Origin: DATDUP01 sp035290345
Lineage (GTDB): Bacteria > Patescibacteriota > Patescibacteriia > Magasanikbacterales > UBA922
Direction of reading: 5' to 3'
DNA: 12,440 nt
Assembly (NCBI GenBank): GCA_035290345.1
Contig: DATDUP010000028.1
Coordinates: forward strand, 1 to 12,440
Part shown: piece after piece, positions 1 through 8,463 of the stretch
Layout of the letters: each line of letters begins with the position of its first letter
Numbering within the stretch: the first letter of the stretch is position 1
Program-made: the position numbers and the translations under genes
The notes under the pieces: model-generated
Seen by the model: the letters and a program-made list of their open reading frames with translations, nothing else
What the model was told of the DNA's origin: nothing
The model's database searches: none

Positions 1-2939
1 AGACGAGAAAACGGCATCTTTGCTGCCTTAGCTATCTCTGGTTGACCCGACAAAAAAGTTTTACGTTTGCCTTTTTCCCAAACCGATGATACCTCTTCAC
101 CAGCCAATTTCCCCACCCCATCCGGAATTATGGTCTCCCCACCATCAAATGACTTTACTTCTCCAGAATATATTTTTTGCTTTAAGGTAATGGTCCGACC
201 CACTGGCCAATTTTCTACTAGTCCGCTGATGAAATTACCTTGATGAAATTCTCCTTGCATTTTCTTCCCCCCAATCCGACGTTCGCCTTGACCATCCAAA
301 ACTATTCCACCCTTAGACACACTACTCATTTCTCCTTCTTCAAACCAAGTTGTGACTCCCCCAAAGGACTGACCAGAAAATTTTGGGGTCTTTTTACTCT
401 TTCGCGATCCCCCTCCTCGACCGTGTTGAAAATCACCACTAACAAATTCACCTTCTAACCAATTCACTAGACCACGATCTTCCCATTCCATCCGGCCGTT
501 GCCAGATAATTGAGGCAATTTATCTTGTTCGTATTGTTCAAAATCTCCGGTAGCATTATAGACCGTATTATTTTCTCCTTCGAAGGACAAAGTCCCCTTC
601 CCCTTCCAAAGTTTATCATCCCTGAATTCACCTGTTATACTTGTGCCATCTCCTTTCAACCGGCCCTTACCCTGCATCTCTCCATTGACTAATTCGCCAA
701 AATACTGCAGTTCCTTTCCTTCTAATTCCAAAACTTTCGTTCCTTCTTTGGCTTCTTTCTTTGCTTCTTCTCCACCCCGATGTTCGCCAGCCAAAGGTTC
801 ACTCGTTATTTCCTCATCCCCCCTTATTGGCTCTATTACTCTTGATCGACTCGGTAGTTCAGGTGGCTCAGGTGGTTCAAGTGAAGGAGGGGGCGGAGAG
901 CGAAACACTCGGGAGGTGCTCGTTTCTCCCTCATTTGGCAACGGGGGAGGTGCGGCTCGACGCACTAACGGTGATCTCAACACCACTTCATCAGTATGTA
1001 AATCAAAACCCCAATCTGTATTTCCACTGGTTTTCTTACTTGGTAGTGGTTCAGGTAAGGGAGGTGGGGGTATAATTGGTTCTGGATTCAAAGATCTTGC
1101 TCCAGAAAACTCCTTCCCAGAGGGAAGGACAGGGGAAGCCAAGTCTGGCACCTGACCATTTTCCTTGGGTTTGGACAATGAAATTTCTCCGGTTCTGTCA
1201 TCCAATCTGACCCCTAAGATTTTCCTGAGGTCTTCTCTGGTCATATACCCAATTGTTCCGCCTCCTTTTACAAACTGAGGTAAAAATCTCAATGACTCGG
1301 CCACCCTTTGTTGCAGTTCTGTGATTGAACCACCACGCCCCACTATTTCGGTGGCTAAATGCGTCATCAATCCCGAATGGATCCTAAAAACTCCGTCCTT
1401 TTTTGCTTCCCACTCTTTAGTGTCTAACAAATCCGGATATTTGGCTTTCAATTCCTCCCACCCCTGATCACCTAGTTTCCCCCCGGACTTTTCCCAAACA
1501 GTCGGAGGAATACTAAACATTTCCCCCAAATCCCGAAGATATTCCAACTGAACTGAATCTGGAATTTCCCGGGTCATCTCAACTTGATAGGCGGCAGCTA
1601 ACATCTCTGGAGGGATAATGCTTCGCTCCTGAATCATCCTTTCCAAAATCTGAGGTTCAGACTTTTTAAAATTCTCTAATTGTGTTTTAAGGTTCTTTAT
1701 CGTTACCTCTTTGTAATCGGAAGAAAATTGCTGATCATATACAATGGGGCTCGCATAACCACCGGACAATGCCTCTCTGACACAGTTTTCATAATCTTGT
1801 GGTGTAAATTCTTTCCCGGCCTCCTCCTGATACAAAGCCTGCAACCGGTCTAATTTCAGTTCCTCTCCATTATAATTATTTGCTTTACGGAATAATCCAA
1901 CTAAACCAGACGGTCCCGACCACCGGTAATCTACTACCCATTCTGTTTTTTCCAAACCAAGCCGGGTGCGAAGTTCTTGCACTTGGGGACCAGGCTGAAA
2001 CTTTCCTTCTACTAAGGCGCCAAAATGTAATTCCAATTGAAAAAACAATTCACCATTTTTCAACCCAATTTTCTTCAATGCTTCTTGCAGTTTCTCAGTT
2101 GCTAAACCCAATTCTGTAGCTGAAAACAACAAAGAATAAATTTTGTCCAAATTCCCTGAAGCAAATCTCCCCTCAATTCCTGCTCTTTGTAAGTTTTCCA
2201 CTATTTCTTTTAATTTCACTTCTGGATCTTCTTTCTCTTCCTTTTTTTCTTCCCCTGTTTGTCGGACACTTTCCACTGGGGAGGGAGCCGGGCTTTCTTC
2301 TATCGTCTCGTTTTTTTTCTCTGGACCATCCGTGGTCTTTGCTTTCTCAATCACTGGTTCCGGCCCGGAAACTAGGGCTGGTTCCTCTGGTCTGACTTCC
2401 TCAACCGGAAGCGGCGTGGTCACTGGTTCGTCTTGTTCCCTGACTTTTATTGCCGCTTTTCTGGCTTTGTCTTCTAAAGATAAAATCTGGGTGTATAACT
2501 TATCCATTCGCTCTAAAATATCCGATCCCAAACCTTCTTTGCGTACTTGAGCCATCAATTTCATCCATTCACCTTTAAGTCGTTCGCAAATTTCTACATC
2601 AGCCTCCAACTGCGAACGTATTTCCGCTATTTTTCGGTTAATTTCCTTTTTCTTGTTTAACTGTTCTCTCCTTTTTACTCTTTCGTCCCGCTGTCTGGCT
2701 TGGTCAGGAAACAACTGATTTTCTTTCGCTCGCAAAACATCCGAGATCTCTTTGCTTTGCTCCGGAGTCAAATTCGAAGGATTCATGTCCTGACTATCCA
2801 ATTCATCAAAAATCGCCTTTTCTAAATCCCGAAAATCCGACTCTTGTGTCCCTTGGTATTCGGTTAAAAGTTCCTTAATCACTCCCAGTATTTCCTGGTA
2901 ACGAGCGGATCGACTAGTTTCTCTTTTTCTTTCATCCAT
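1..2939 (-). CDS. Very large multidomain protein with MORN-like repeats, partial (C-terminus beyond window)
   Basis: Reading the minus strand from the ATG at 2939-2937 gives 979 uninterrupted codons, and the frame is still open at base 1. Residues 1-165 are charged and helical. About 165-240 is an acidic, proline-containing low-complexity linker. About 240-600 looks globular but I do not recognise it. About 612-715 is proline-rich, with runs such as PPPPLPEPLP. From Y746 to about 960 there are MORN-like units (YFGELVNGEMQGKG, LEGEFVSGDFQHG, MQGEFHQGNF, YSGEV). MORN repeats are known as short beta-hairpin units that form elongated scaffolds and sometimes bind lipid. No signal peptide or membrane helix is visible, so it is probably cytosolic. 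It starts 1 base after the stop of the 65-codon gene, so the two are probably cotranscribed. An open frame this long with biased codon use is not chance. The function is unknown. Confidence 0.88.
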   Translation of the reverse strand, partial: MDERKRETSRSARYQEILGVIKELLTEYQGTQESDFRDLEKAIFDELDSQDMNPSNLTPEQSKEISDVLRAKENQLFPDQARQRDERVKRREQLNKKKEINRKIAEIRSQLEADVEICERLKGEWMKLMAQVRKEGLGSDILERMDKLYTQILSLEDKARKAAIKVREQDEPVTTPLPVEEVRPEEPALVSGPEPVIEKAKTTDGPEKKNETIEESPAPSPVESVRQTGEEKKEEKEDPEVKLKEIVENLQRAGIEGRFASGNLDKIYSLLFSATELGLATEKLQEALKKIGLKNGELFFQLELHFGALVEGKFQPGPQVQELRTRLGLEKTEWVVDYRWSGPSGLVGLFRKANNYNGEELKLDRLQALYQEEAGKEFTPQDYENCVREALSGGYASPIVYDQQFSSDYKEVTIKNLKTQLENFKKSEPQILERMIQERSIIPPEMLAAAYQVEMTREIPDSVQLEYLRDLGEMFSIPPTVWEKSGGKLGDQGWEELKAKYPDLLDTKEWEAKKDGVFRIHSGLMTHLATEIVGRGGSITELQQRVAESLRFLPQFVKGGGTIGYMTREDLRKILGVRLDDRTGEISLSKPKENGQVPDLASPVLPSGKEFSGARSLNPEPIIPPPPLPEPLPSKKTSGNTDWGFDLHTDEVVLRSPLVRRAAPPPLPNEGETSTSRVFRSPPPPSLEPPEPPELPSRSRVIEPIRGDEEITSEPLAGEHRGGEEAKKEAKEGTKVLELEGKELQYFGELVNGEMQGKGRLKGDGTSITGEFRDDKLWKGKGTLSFEGENNTVYNATGDFEQYEQDKLPQLSGNGRMEWEDRGLVNWLEGEFVSGDFQHGRGGGSRKSKKTPKFSGQSFGGVTTWFEEGEMSSVSKGGIVLDGQGERRIGGKKMQGEFHQGNFISGLVENWPVGRTITLKQKIYSGEVKSFDGGETIIPDGVGKLAGEEVSSVWEKGKRKTFLSGQPEIAKAAKMPFSR

Positions 2940-2940
2940 A

Positions 2941-3138
2941 TTATTCTCTGATGTTTAAAATGGACTGCAGGACCTGTTGAATTTGTTTTTTTTCTCGGTG
3001 GGCTTGAATAGTTTTCAACAATTCCTGTTTGCGTAATTCCAAACTGGCCAGCTGCCGCCGGATTTCCAAATGCTCGGCCTCCAGGGCCGCATAGGTATCC
3101 ACGATTTTTTGCGAAGTAGTGGCCGTGACTGCCAGCAT
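2941..3138 (-). CDS. Small coiled-coil protein, 65 residues
   Basis: Starts at ATG 3138-3136 and stops at TAA 2943-2941. Residues about 10-62 form a continuous amphipathic helix pattern rich in L, E, Q, R and K (for example LEIRRQLASLELRKQELL), typical of a coiled coil. There is no membrane segment, cysteine or catalytic motif. It lies 8 bases after the stop of the 101-codon gene and 1 base before the start of the large MORN-like gene, which makes cotranscription likely. By size and shape it could be an adaptor or oligomerisation partner for the large helical proteins beside it, but that is inference. I recognise no family. Confidence 0.75.
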   Translation of the reverse strand: MLAVTATTSQKIVDTYAALEAEHLEIRRQLASLELRKQELLKTIQAHREKKQIQQVLQSILNIRE

Positions 3139-3146
3139 ATGATTAT

Positions 3147-3452
3147 TTATTTGGCTAAAATATCCTTCATGACTTTCTCAGCCGTGGCCGCCAACAAGCC
3201 AGAAAAATTCGGCAGATTGTTTTGTAAAAATTCGGTAATATTTCCTGACTCTTCACCGGCCAGCAACCGAGCATATTCAGCCTTTTTATCTGTCGGCAGA
3301 TTATCCCAAAATACTAGGCTCAATTCGGTATCCAAAAGCGTGCTGAGGCTTTTTATCATTTCTTTCTGTTTATCAGCTGGCAGGTCGGTCAGATTCAACT
3401 TTTTGAATAACTGCTCTTTTTGCGCTTGGGGAATAGAAAAATTCATAGCCAT
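3147..3452 (-). CDS. Small helical protein, DUF5663-like (tentative), 101 residues
   Basis: ATG at 3452-3450; a second in-frame ATG two codons later (3446) is an alternative start. Stop is TAA 3149-3147. The protein is all helical. It contains the pattern 'LFKKLNLTDLPADKQKEMI' followed by a hydrophobic helix, 'LPTDKKAEYARLLAG' and a C-terminal helix. The 'L..L.L.DLP.....' opening and the later 'LP...+.E...LL' element resemble, from memory, the small DUF5663-type proteins common in Patescibacteria; this was not checked against a profile. No membrane segment. The gene is 3 bases downstream of the 702-codon gene and is probably translated from the same mRNA. The upstream bases AAATAAATT contain no Shine-Dalgarno motif. 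Confidence 0.75.
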   Translation of the reverse strand: MAMNFSIPQAQKEQLFKKLNLTDLPADKQKEMIKSLSTLLDTELSLVFWDNLPTDKKAEYARLLAGEESGNITEFLQNNLPNFSGLLAATAEKVMKDILAK

Positions 3453-3455
3453 AAT

Positions 3456-5564
3456 TTATTTGCCAAATTTCATTAACAGAAAACGAGCGGCTCCATAATC
3501 GGTCTGGCCTTCCAATTCCCGATTGTTAATCGGATCTTCCCTTTCGCCTCTTTGGGCTAATTCTTCCTGGCCCTGTTTGACCAAAGCCAGATCCGGCTTT
3601 ACCCGTAAATCATACATTATCAGCGGGTTCACCACTTTATTTAATAGTTGAGACACAGCTAAAAATTCCCGACGTTGCACCAAATCATCAATCAGAGCCT
3701 GGATGACATTCTCCAAAACCGAACGCACATCTTCCCGCTGGTGTTTGTCTCCGCGAAGCAATTGTTGATTTATCTGGGAATAAAATTCAATGAGCAAAGC
3801 CTCAATCGCCGCTTCTTTAGCCTTAAAACCCATTACAGCTTTTCCCTCTTCCTTAGCCGCAAACGGATTAGGTAGATCAGCAAACATGGTGCTGGCCGTG
3901 TGAGATAAATTCATTATTAATGTCTGTTTTTCCTCAGCCGTCATCGGTTTTTTTTCTAACCGAGGGGTTTCTTTCTTCACCGGCTCTTCAGGTTTGTTTG
4001 GCCCGGCCTTGGGGATGGTAAAATCCATCTTGTCCGTGGTTTCGGCTGTTTTTTCTTCAAAAAAATCTACTTCCTCGTCATTGTTCTTAATTCCCGCGCC
4101 GGCATTTACGGAAAGAGAATCCAAATCCACTCTTTCTTCTCTAGTCCTTTCATTATCCTTTTCTATACCAATCTCTTCTGTCTCTTCTTCATCTGCTGCC
4201 GCTTCTCCAGAAGCTAGCCGATGGTCCGATAACCCGTACCGCGATTCCAATTTTTTCCAATCCTCAGGAGACAGATCCATCCCCCCATCTGTCAACTTTT
4301 TCTCCAACTCAACCCGCCTTTTTTCTTCCTCGCCCACGATGTATTGTCGTTGCGATTTGATAAATTCCAGCCGGATCAATATGCGTTTTTTTATCTCAGC
4401 AGCAGTCATTTCTCTTGTCTCTCTTTTCGGTTTTTGTTCCCGTTGGTCCGCAGTTGGCCGAGATTTCCTTTCCAACGGCTTGAGCCGATTCCAACTACGG
4501 CGTAAAGCCACGCTATCTTCCAAATCCGGATGAGTGAGTATGCCATCAACTATCTGTCTACGGTTTATTCCGGCGGATTGCAATTCTTCTGGCAATGGCA
4601 TTTGTTCAATCGTCTCGGTCAACAATCGGCCGATCAATTCCCCTTCATAGACTAAATATTCTTTTTGTTCCCCTCTTTTATTGGGTCTGGTTTCTTTTTT
4701 TATCTTGTTCATGATGTTTTGTCGCAACCATTCAGTCAGAATCTTCGCCTGCGCCTGATCCAAAGGAGAGGACGACATCCGTTTCTGTTCATGGTCTATC
4801 CGCGCTAAAACTACCGAGTGTTTTCCTTCTTCGCTTTTAATTGGTAAAAGGACTCCCCGATACCGCAAAATATTTACCACGGCTCGTTTTTTCCCCGGAG
4901 CCTTTTCTCTTATCAATTGATCTAACTCTGCCCGATTAATTTCCTCTTTGCCCACTAGCCCGGTCAATACTTCCTGATAGGTGGCGGCATCTAAAACCAA
5001 ACGTTCTCTTTTTCTATCTTCTTTTTTTTCTTCTTCCTTAGTTTGAGTATCCTCCGATGAGGCATTCTCTCCCCTTCGGGGGGAAATCGATTCAACTGGC
5101 AGGGCCGGCGTCTCCTCTTCTTCCTCATTCATTGCCTTGGCCGTGTCTTCCTCGTTTTGATTTTCCGTTTTACTTTCTTCTTCTTTCAGAGCTTTATCCA
5201 AATCGCTCTCTATCACTTTTAAAGTATACTCATAATTTGCCAAGAATGTTGGTAAATCGGCAAACAGCACTGGTAGAACGTCTGGATTATATTTGGTAGA
5301 TGTTCCCGCGAACAATTCTGCTAAATCCGCAATCAAATCTTCGATCTGCCGACTTTGGGCACGCAAATCTTCCATTGTTTCCTCATCCAAATCAAACCCC
5401 TCTTTGTCTAGACGTCTTTTCAATGTCAGATACTTGTCCCCTAAATCGCCCCAGTGTTTTTTTTCTTTTACCAAATCCGCCGGTCCTAAAGACTGCTCCG
5501 GTCCTTTGTCGTTTCTATTGTCTGGCGATTGTGGCGAATCGACACGTCGCTCTTGGTCCGACAT
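3456..5564 (-). CDS. Large charged helical protein of unknown function, 702 residues
   Basis: ATG at 5564-5562, TAA at 3458-3456. Layout: disordered start (1-30); helical domain (about 31-125) with the element W38...LDKEGFDLDEE; acidic low-complexity linker (about 126-187) with runs of E; a globular segment (about 188-365) with LRYRGVLLPI at 234-242; a second charged region (about 366-540) containing MDLSPEDWKKLESRYG at 429-443; and a helical C-terminal domain (about 541-702). The pattern FADLP occurs in both the N-terminal (101-105) and C-terminal (561-565) helical domains. There is no signal peptide or membrane helix, so it is probably cytosolic. It is 14 bases downstream of the Wzz-like membrane gene and 3 bases upstream of the 101-codon gene. 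Its linker/globular layout resembles that of the large MORN-like protein at the end of the same set, suggesting that they work together. I recognise no family. Confidence 0.85.
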   Translation of the reverse strand: MSDQERRVDSPQSPDNRNDKGPEQSLGPADLVKEKKHWGDLGDKYLTLKRRLDKEGFDLDEETMEDLRAQSRQIEDLIADLAELFAGTSTKYNPDVLPVLFADLPTFLANYEYTLKVIESDLDKALKEEESKTENQNEEDTAKAMNEEEEETPALPVESISPRRGENASSEDTQTKEEEKKEDRKRERLVLDAATYQEVLTGLVGKEEINRAELDQLIREKAPGKKRAVVNILRYRGVLLPIKSEEGKHSVVLARIDHEQKRMSSSPLDQAQAKILTEWLRQNIMNKIKKETRPNKRGEQKEYLVYEGELIGRLLTETIEQMPLPEELQSAGINRRQIVDGILTHPDLEDSVALRRSWNRLKPLERKSRPTADQREQKPKRETREMTAAEIKKRILIRLEFIKSQRQYIVGEEEKRRVELEKKLTDGGMDLSPEDWKKLESRYGLSDHRLASGEAAADEEETEEIGIEKDNERTREERVDLDSLSVNAGAGIKNNDEEVDFFEEKTAETTDKMDFTIPKAGPNKPEEPVKKETPRLEKKPMTAEEKQTLIMNLSHTASTMFADLPNPFAAKEEGKAVMGFKAKEAAIEALLIEFYSQINQQLLRGDKHQREDVRSVLENVIQALIDDLVQRREFLAVSQLLNKVVNPLIMYDLRVKPDLALVKQGQEELAQRGEREDPINNRELEGQTDYGAARFLLMKFGK

Positions 5565-5578
5565 ACTTGGGGATTAAA

Positions 5579-6196
5579 CTAAACTCGATATAATCTCTTA
5601 ATTAACAAACCGGCCGAAATAATTGAACCAATGATAAAGCCTAAAACTGTATTCAGGATAATATTCGGTCTAACTGGCCAACGAGTGACCACTGGATCGT
5701 TCACCACTTTCATCATCACATCTCCCCCCACATATTCCCAACCTTTAGCCACCAAAGCGTCGGCAGTGGCTCCGGCCAATTGTTGAGCCTGAAAAGAATC
5801 TGTGTGGAAAGTGGAGATGTTCAAAACCCCGGTGCCATAAACCATAGAAACTGCCAATGTCTCCTGCCAGAGATCGCGCTTTTTGTTTTCTGTCAAATCG
5901 ACGAACTTAGTCTGATCAATACTATAACCAGGCTGCCTCATTACTTTGTTATAGAAATCATTGGTCTTCATCACTTGGATGAGATTCTCCCCTACTCTTT
6001 CCGCTGACTTAACAGTGGTGTATGGATCAACTCCATACCTTGACTTGGAGATGATCAACACTTGGGCATCGGCCCGGTATTCCATAGGGAAAAACAAGGT
6101 GACGACCAAGGTGGCAATCGCGGCTAAAGCGCCCACAAAAGCAACTAGCTTCCATCTTTTGGCTAATTCCTGCCAAGGCGAACTTTTGAGAAACAT
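5579..6196 (-). CDS. Wzz-like (chain-length determinant fold) membrane protein, 205 residues
   Basis: ATG at 6196-6194, TAG at 5581-5579. It has the Wzz/polysaccharide co-polymerase layout: a short cytoplasmic N-terminus, membrane helix at about 18-37, an extracytoplasmic region opening with YRADAQVLIISKS, and a second membrane helix at about 178-198 preceded by the proline-containing segment TRWPVRPN. It ends in a short basic tail (KRLYRV). Known family members control polysaccharide chain length or couple export to synthesis. This copy is short: it has no long extracytoplasmic coiled coil, no tyrosine-kinase domain, and no glycosyltransferase or Wzx/Wzy neighbours. It may therefore serve as a generic membrane anchor. 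A promoter at 6222-6250 makes it the first gene of the left block, with a leader of about 19 nt and no Shine-Dalgarno motif. Confidence 0.8.
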   Translation of the reverse strand: MFLKSSPWQELAKRWKLVAFVGALAAIATLVVTLFFPMEYRADAQVLIISKSRYGVDPYTTVKSAERVGENLIQVMKTNDFYNKVMRQPGYSIDQTKFVDLTENKKRDLWQETLAVSMVYGTGVLNISTFHTDSFQAQQLAGATADALVAKGWEYVGGDVMMKVVNDPVVTRWPVRPNIILNTVLGFIIGSIISAGLLIKRLYRV

Positions 6197-6221
6197 AGGT
6201 AAGTATTAAAATTAACTAACT

Positions 6222-6250
6222 AAGATAAATTATAACTGATTGCCTGTCAA
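6222..6250 (-). promoter_or_regulatory. Sigma-70-type promoter for the Wzz-like gene set
   Basis: On the minus strand, TTGACA (6250-6245), a 17-base spacer and TATCTT (6227-6222). The predicted start is near 6215, giving a leader of about 19 nt before the ATG at 6196. The -35 box overlaps the stop codon of the upstream HtrA-like gene, so there is no room for a separate terminator between the two sets; some read-through is likely. Confidence 0.6.
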
Positions 6251-7305
6251 GACTCAATCACCTGTTTGTTGATTTTCAACTCTGTTTCTTGTCCCTGACG
6301 CCAAACCACGACCGTAAATTCCTCTGGTAACTCTTGTACTTGCCAGGCTAGCATTTCCTTGTTCAGACTTTCATTATTCAATTTGATCAACAGATCACCA
6401 GCCTTCACCGGCCCATCACCAACTACCGTGAGATAAAAGCCGGACAATGGAACAACTTGATCACCTTTAGCCAGAGCTTCTACCAAATAACCGGTCCAAT
6501 TCAATCCCTGACTAACCAGAGAGCCACTACCTAAAACGTTTCCCAACTGCCCCTCCACTGGCCAAGCCAACCAGCCCTGGGTCTCTTCATCTATAAAACC
6601 AACCAAACTACCCTGGTCATCAACCAAAATTGTCCCGGCCGTCAAATAACTATCAAATTTATAAACAAAGGCTGTCTCATTTATTGACCAGGCCTCTTTG
6701 TATCGAGCCAACAAGTCAGTGACGGTCACTCGTTGCCATTCACCAGAACGGACGGCCCAATATTCTTTGTCTCGACCCACTGTTTTCCAGTCAGTAAACG
6801 GACTGATCCGAAAACTTTCACCTTTTAACTTCAAATACAAAAAAGAATTTTTTGAATCATACACTTTCTTTTCTATCCCATAAGCGACACCTTGATAGTC
6901 AACTGCTTCCCAATTTTTTTCTTCGCCCAAAGGATTGACCGGCCACCACATGACTACCCAGCCATCAGAACTCAAAAGTATGGCCTCGCCTTTGGCCGCC
7001 TGATTCTTGTACATGCCCAACTTGTTTCGTTCTTTCTTATTATAAATCGTGACTAAGCGTTGTTTGACTTGTCTGACTAACAAAGAATCAGGTACGCTTT
7101 TTTCTGCCCTTCGTTCTAAGACATTGAGACCATAGTCTCCGCTCGTGATTGGAGCCAGCCAAGCAATGGTGGAAAGACTGGCAGCTAGTCCAGAAAGGAC
7201 CGCGATAAAAACAATAAAGAAAAGCCAACGCAGGCGTCCTATTTTGATATGGGTGTCCACGCGACAGGCTCGCGGTGGCAGGTGGGGATAATTTTTTTCA
7301 GTCAT
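6247..7305 (-). CDS. HtrA-like trypsin-fold/PDZ membrane protein, predicted catalytically dead
   Basis: ATG at 7305-7303, TGA at 6249-6247, 352 residues. A basic N-terminus is followed by one membrane helix at about 27-50, then an extracytoplasmic region with a degenerate trypsin-like fold. GEAILLSSDGWVVMWWPV (106-123) aligns with the HtrA histidine motif GSGFIISSDGYIVTNNHV and places P122 at the histidine position. DSKNSFLYLKL (150-160) aligns with the aspartate motif and has S154 there. LTAGTILVDDQGSLVGF (221-237) aligns with the GNSGGPL motif and has A223 at the nucleophile position. A PDZ-like domain follows at about 285-347, with the core VKAGDLLIKLNNESL. Active HtrA proteases degrade misfolded envelope proteins; without the triad this copy would more plausibly bind peptides or act as a scaffold. 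It is the last gene of the four-gene permease set. Alignments were done by eye. Confidence 0.75.
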   Translation of the reverse strand: MTEKNYPHLPPRACRVDTHIKIGRLRWLFFIVFIAVLSGLAASLSTIAWLAPITSGDYGLNVLERRAEKSVPDSLLVRQVKQRLVTIYNKKERNKLGMYKNQAAKGEAILLSSDGWVVMWWPVNPLGEEKNWEAVDYQGVAYGIEKKVYDSKNSFLYLKLKGESFRISPFTDWKTVGRDKEYWAVRSGEWQRVTVTDLLARYKEAWSINETAFVYKFDSYLTAGTILVDDQGSLVGFIDEETQGWLAWPVEGQLGNVLGSGSLVSQGLNWTGYLVEALAKGDQVVPLSGFYLTVVGDGPVKAGDLLIKLNNESLNKEMLAWQVQELPEEFTVVVWRQGQETELKINKQVIES

Positions 7306-7308
7306 AGA

Positions 7309-8073
7309 TTAAATCCAACGGACAAAAAACCAAAGAAAAATAAATAAAAGAACAACATTGCTGATCAAAAACAAAATTTGCCGACGCCACTCAATCCCTC
7401 GCGGGCTTAAACGAAAACGCACCAAAAGCTGGAGCACATACCACAACCAAGTGGCCAAACCACCCAGAGTTAGATAACCTAAAGGCAGAAAACCGATAAT
7501 CGTAAGCAATTCCCACATGACAATCCCAACGATTAATGACCAGAAAAAGAAAAACGGGAGAGGTTGATCATAATAGAGCCGCCAAACTAAGGCCGCCACA
7601 CCAGCCGCAAACAAACAACCGAAGAAACTGGGGAGCCAAAAAGGTAGACCTGAAAATAAGGTGCGCAAAGAAAATAAAAAAGTAAAAATAGCGTATAAAG
7701 AAAAAGTATAGACCATCACATCAATCCGCCGCCACGGCTTTTGTTCATAACTCAACTTGAATTGCTTGGCTTCTTCCGAAGCTAAAATCAAATATGGGAA
7801 AAGGCTGGTCAAAATCAACATCAACCGTCGCAACCAAATCCATTCCAACAATAAAAAAATTAACAGGCCGCTGGCCGCGGACAAAATTAATAAAACCAAT
7901 CGCTCCGGACGCCTGGCTTCCGTCTCATTCTTTAGTCGACAAAGAAAGACAATCAAGACCACCCAGACGGCAATCATTGGCAAACCTACCCACCAAGTCG
8001 GCCAACGGGCAATCACTGATAAAACCAATAAATTGAAGAGGGCCAACAACAAACCCTTTAGCTTACCTTTCAT
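7309..8073 (-). CDS. Multi-pass membrane protein of unknown function, 254 residues
   Basis: ATG at 8073-8071, TAA at 7311-7309. The protein is strongly hydrophobic with about seven or eight membrane helices: approximately 7-25, 29-47, 60-78, 80-96, 118-138, 144-165, 173-215 (two helices) and 232-252. Basic residues (KPWRRID, RLSPRGIEWRRQ) mark likely cytoplasmic loops. Tryptophan and phenylalanine are very frequent. No conserved catalytic motif was seen. It is 3 bases from both neighbours, so it belongs to the same transcript as the AI-2E permease and the HtrA-like pseudoprotease. I do not recognise the family. No Shine-Dalgarno motif precedes the start. Confidence 0.75.
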   Translation of the reverse strand: MKGKLKGLLLALFNLLVLSVIARWPTWWVGLPMIAVWVVLIVFLCRLKNETEARRPERLVLLILSAASGLLIFLLLEWIWLRRLMLILTSLFPYLILASEEAKQFKLSYEQKPWRRIDVMVYTFSLYAIFTFLFSLRTLFSGLPFWLPSFFGCLFAAGVAALVWRLYYDQPLPFFFFWSLIVGIVMWELLTIIGFLPLGYLTLGGLATWLWYVLQLLVRFRLSPRGIEWRRQILFLISNVVLLFIFLWFFVRWI

Positions 8074-8076
8074 ACT

Positions 8077-8463
8077 TTAAAGCGAACCTAATATTTCTAA
8101 CACCTTTTCTTTTTTATTTTCTTCTACAGACTCTTTAAGAGCCAACATCGCAATTAACGCTTGTAAATGCGCCCCCCGTTTTGCCGCTGGCACCCGCAAA
8201 GAAAACATCGCTTCCTCAACTAACGAAAACATCTCCTTCTCAGTCTCAGTCGTCACTTTCTGACGCAAATCTTCCAATCCTAATTCATAATTTTTCTCTA
8301 CTAAGGCTGGGCCAATCCCCATAACCGCGCCCTCTATATTTGAAGGGCCAACATTCTGAACCAAAAGAATGATCAGAATACTAACTGACCCGATTACGCC
8401 CAGAGCGATCAGTCCAAACATCACTAGGGTCCAACTAATTTTTTCGGTCTTTGGCCAAAACAT
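8077..8463 (-). CDS. Single-pass membrane protein with helical domain, 128 residues
   Basis: I chose the ATG at 8463-8461 (MFWPKTEKIS...), which overlaps the end of the AI-2E gene by 29 bases. An upstream in-frame ATG at 8505 would add 14 residues but overlap by 71 bases, and the added stretch (MPSPWQPPSVFLLK) is unlike a cytoplasmic tail. A basic N-terminus precedes one membrane helix (about 11-36). It is followed by a charged helical domain (about 55-128) rich in E, K and L, with LEDLRQKVTTETEKEMFSL. The charge distribution suggests the N-terminus is inside. No known motif was found. The gene sits between the AI-2E permease and a multi-pass membrane protein and probably belongs with them. 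Confidence 0.7.
   Translation of the reverse strand: MFWPKTEKISWTLVMFGLIALGVIGSVSILIILLVQNVGPSNIEGAVMGIGPALVEKNYELGLEDLRQKVTTETEKEMFSLVEEAMFSLRVPAAKRGAHLQALIAMLALKESVEENKKEKVLEILGSL

Noticed and set aside
643..1155. 170-codon plus-strand open frame (and an overlapping 104-codon one)
   Set aside because: It is antisense to the proline-rich section of the long minus-strand gene, and its Ser/Gly-rich product is the expected mirror of Pro-rich and acidic codons.
3994..4533. 179-codon plus-strand open frame rich in serine
   Set aside because: Antisense shadow of the Glu/Lys-rich 702-residue protein; its composition follows directly from the complementary codons and no promoter was seen.
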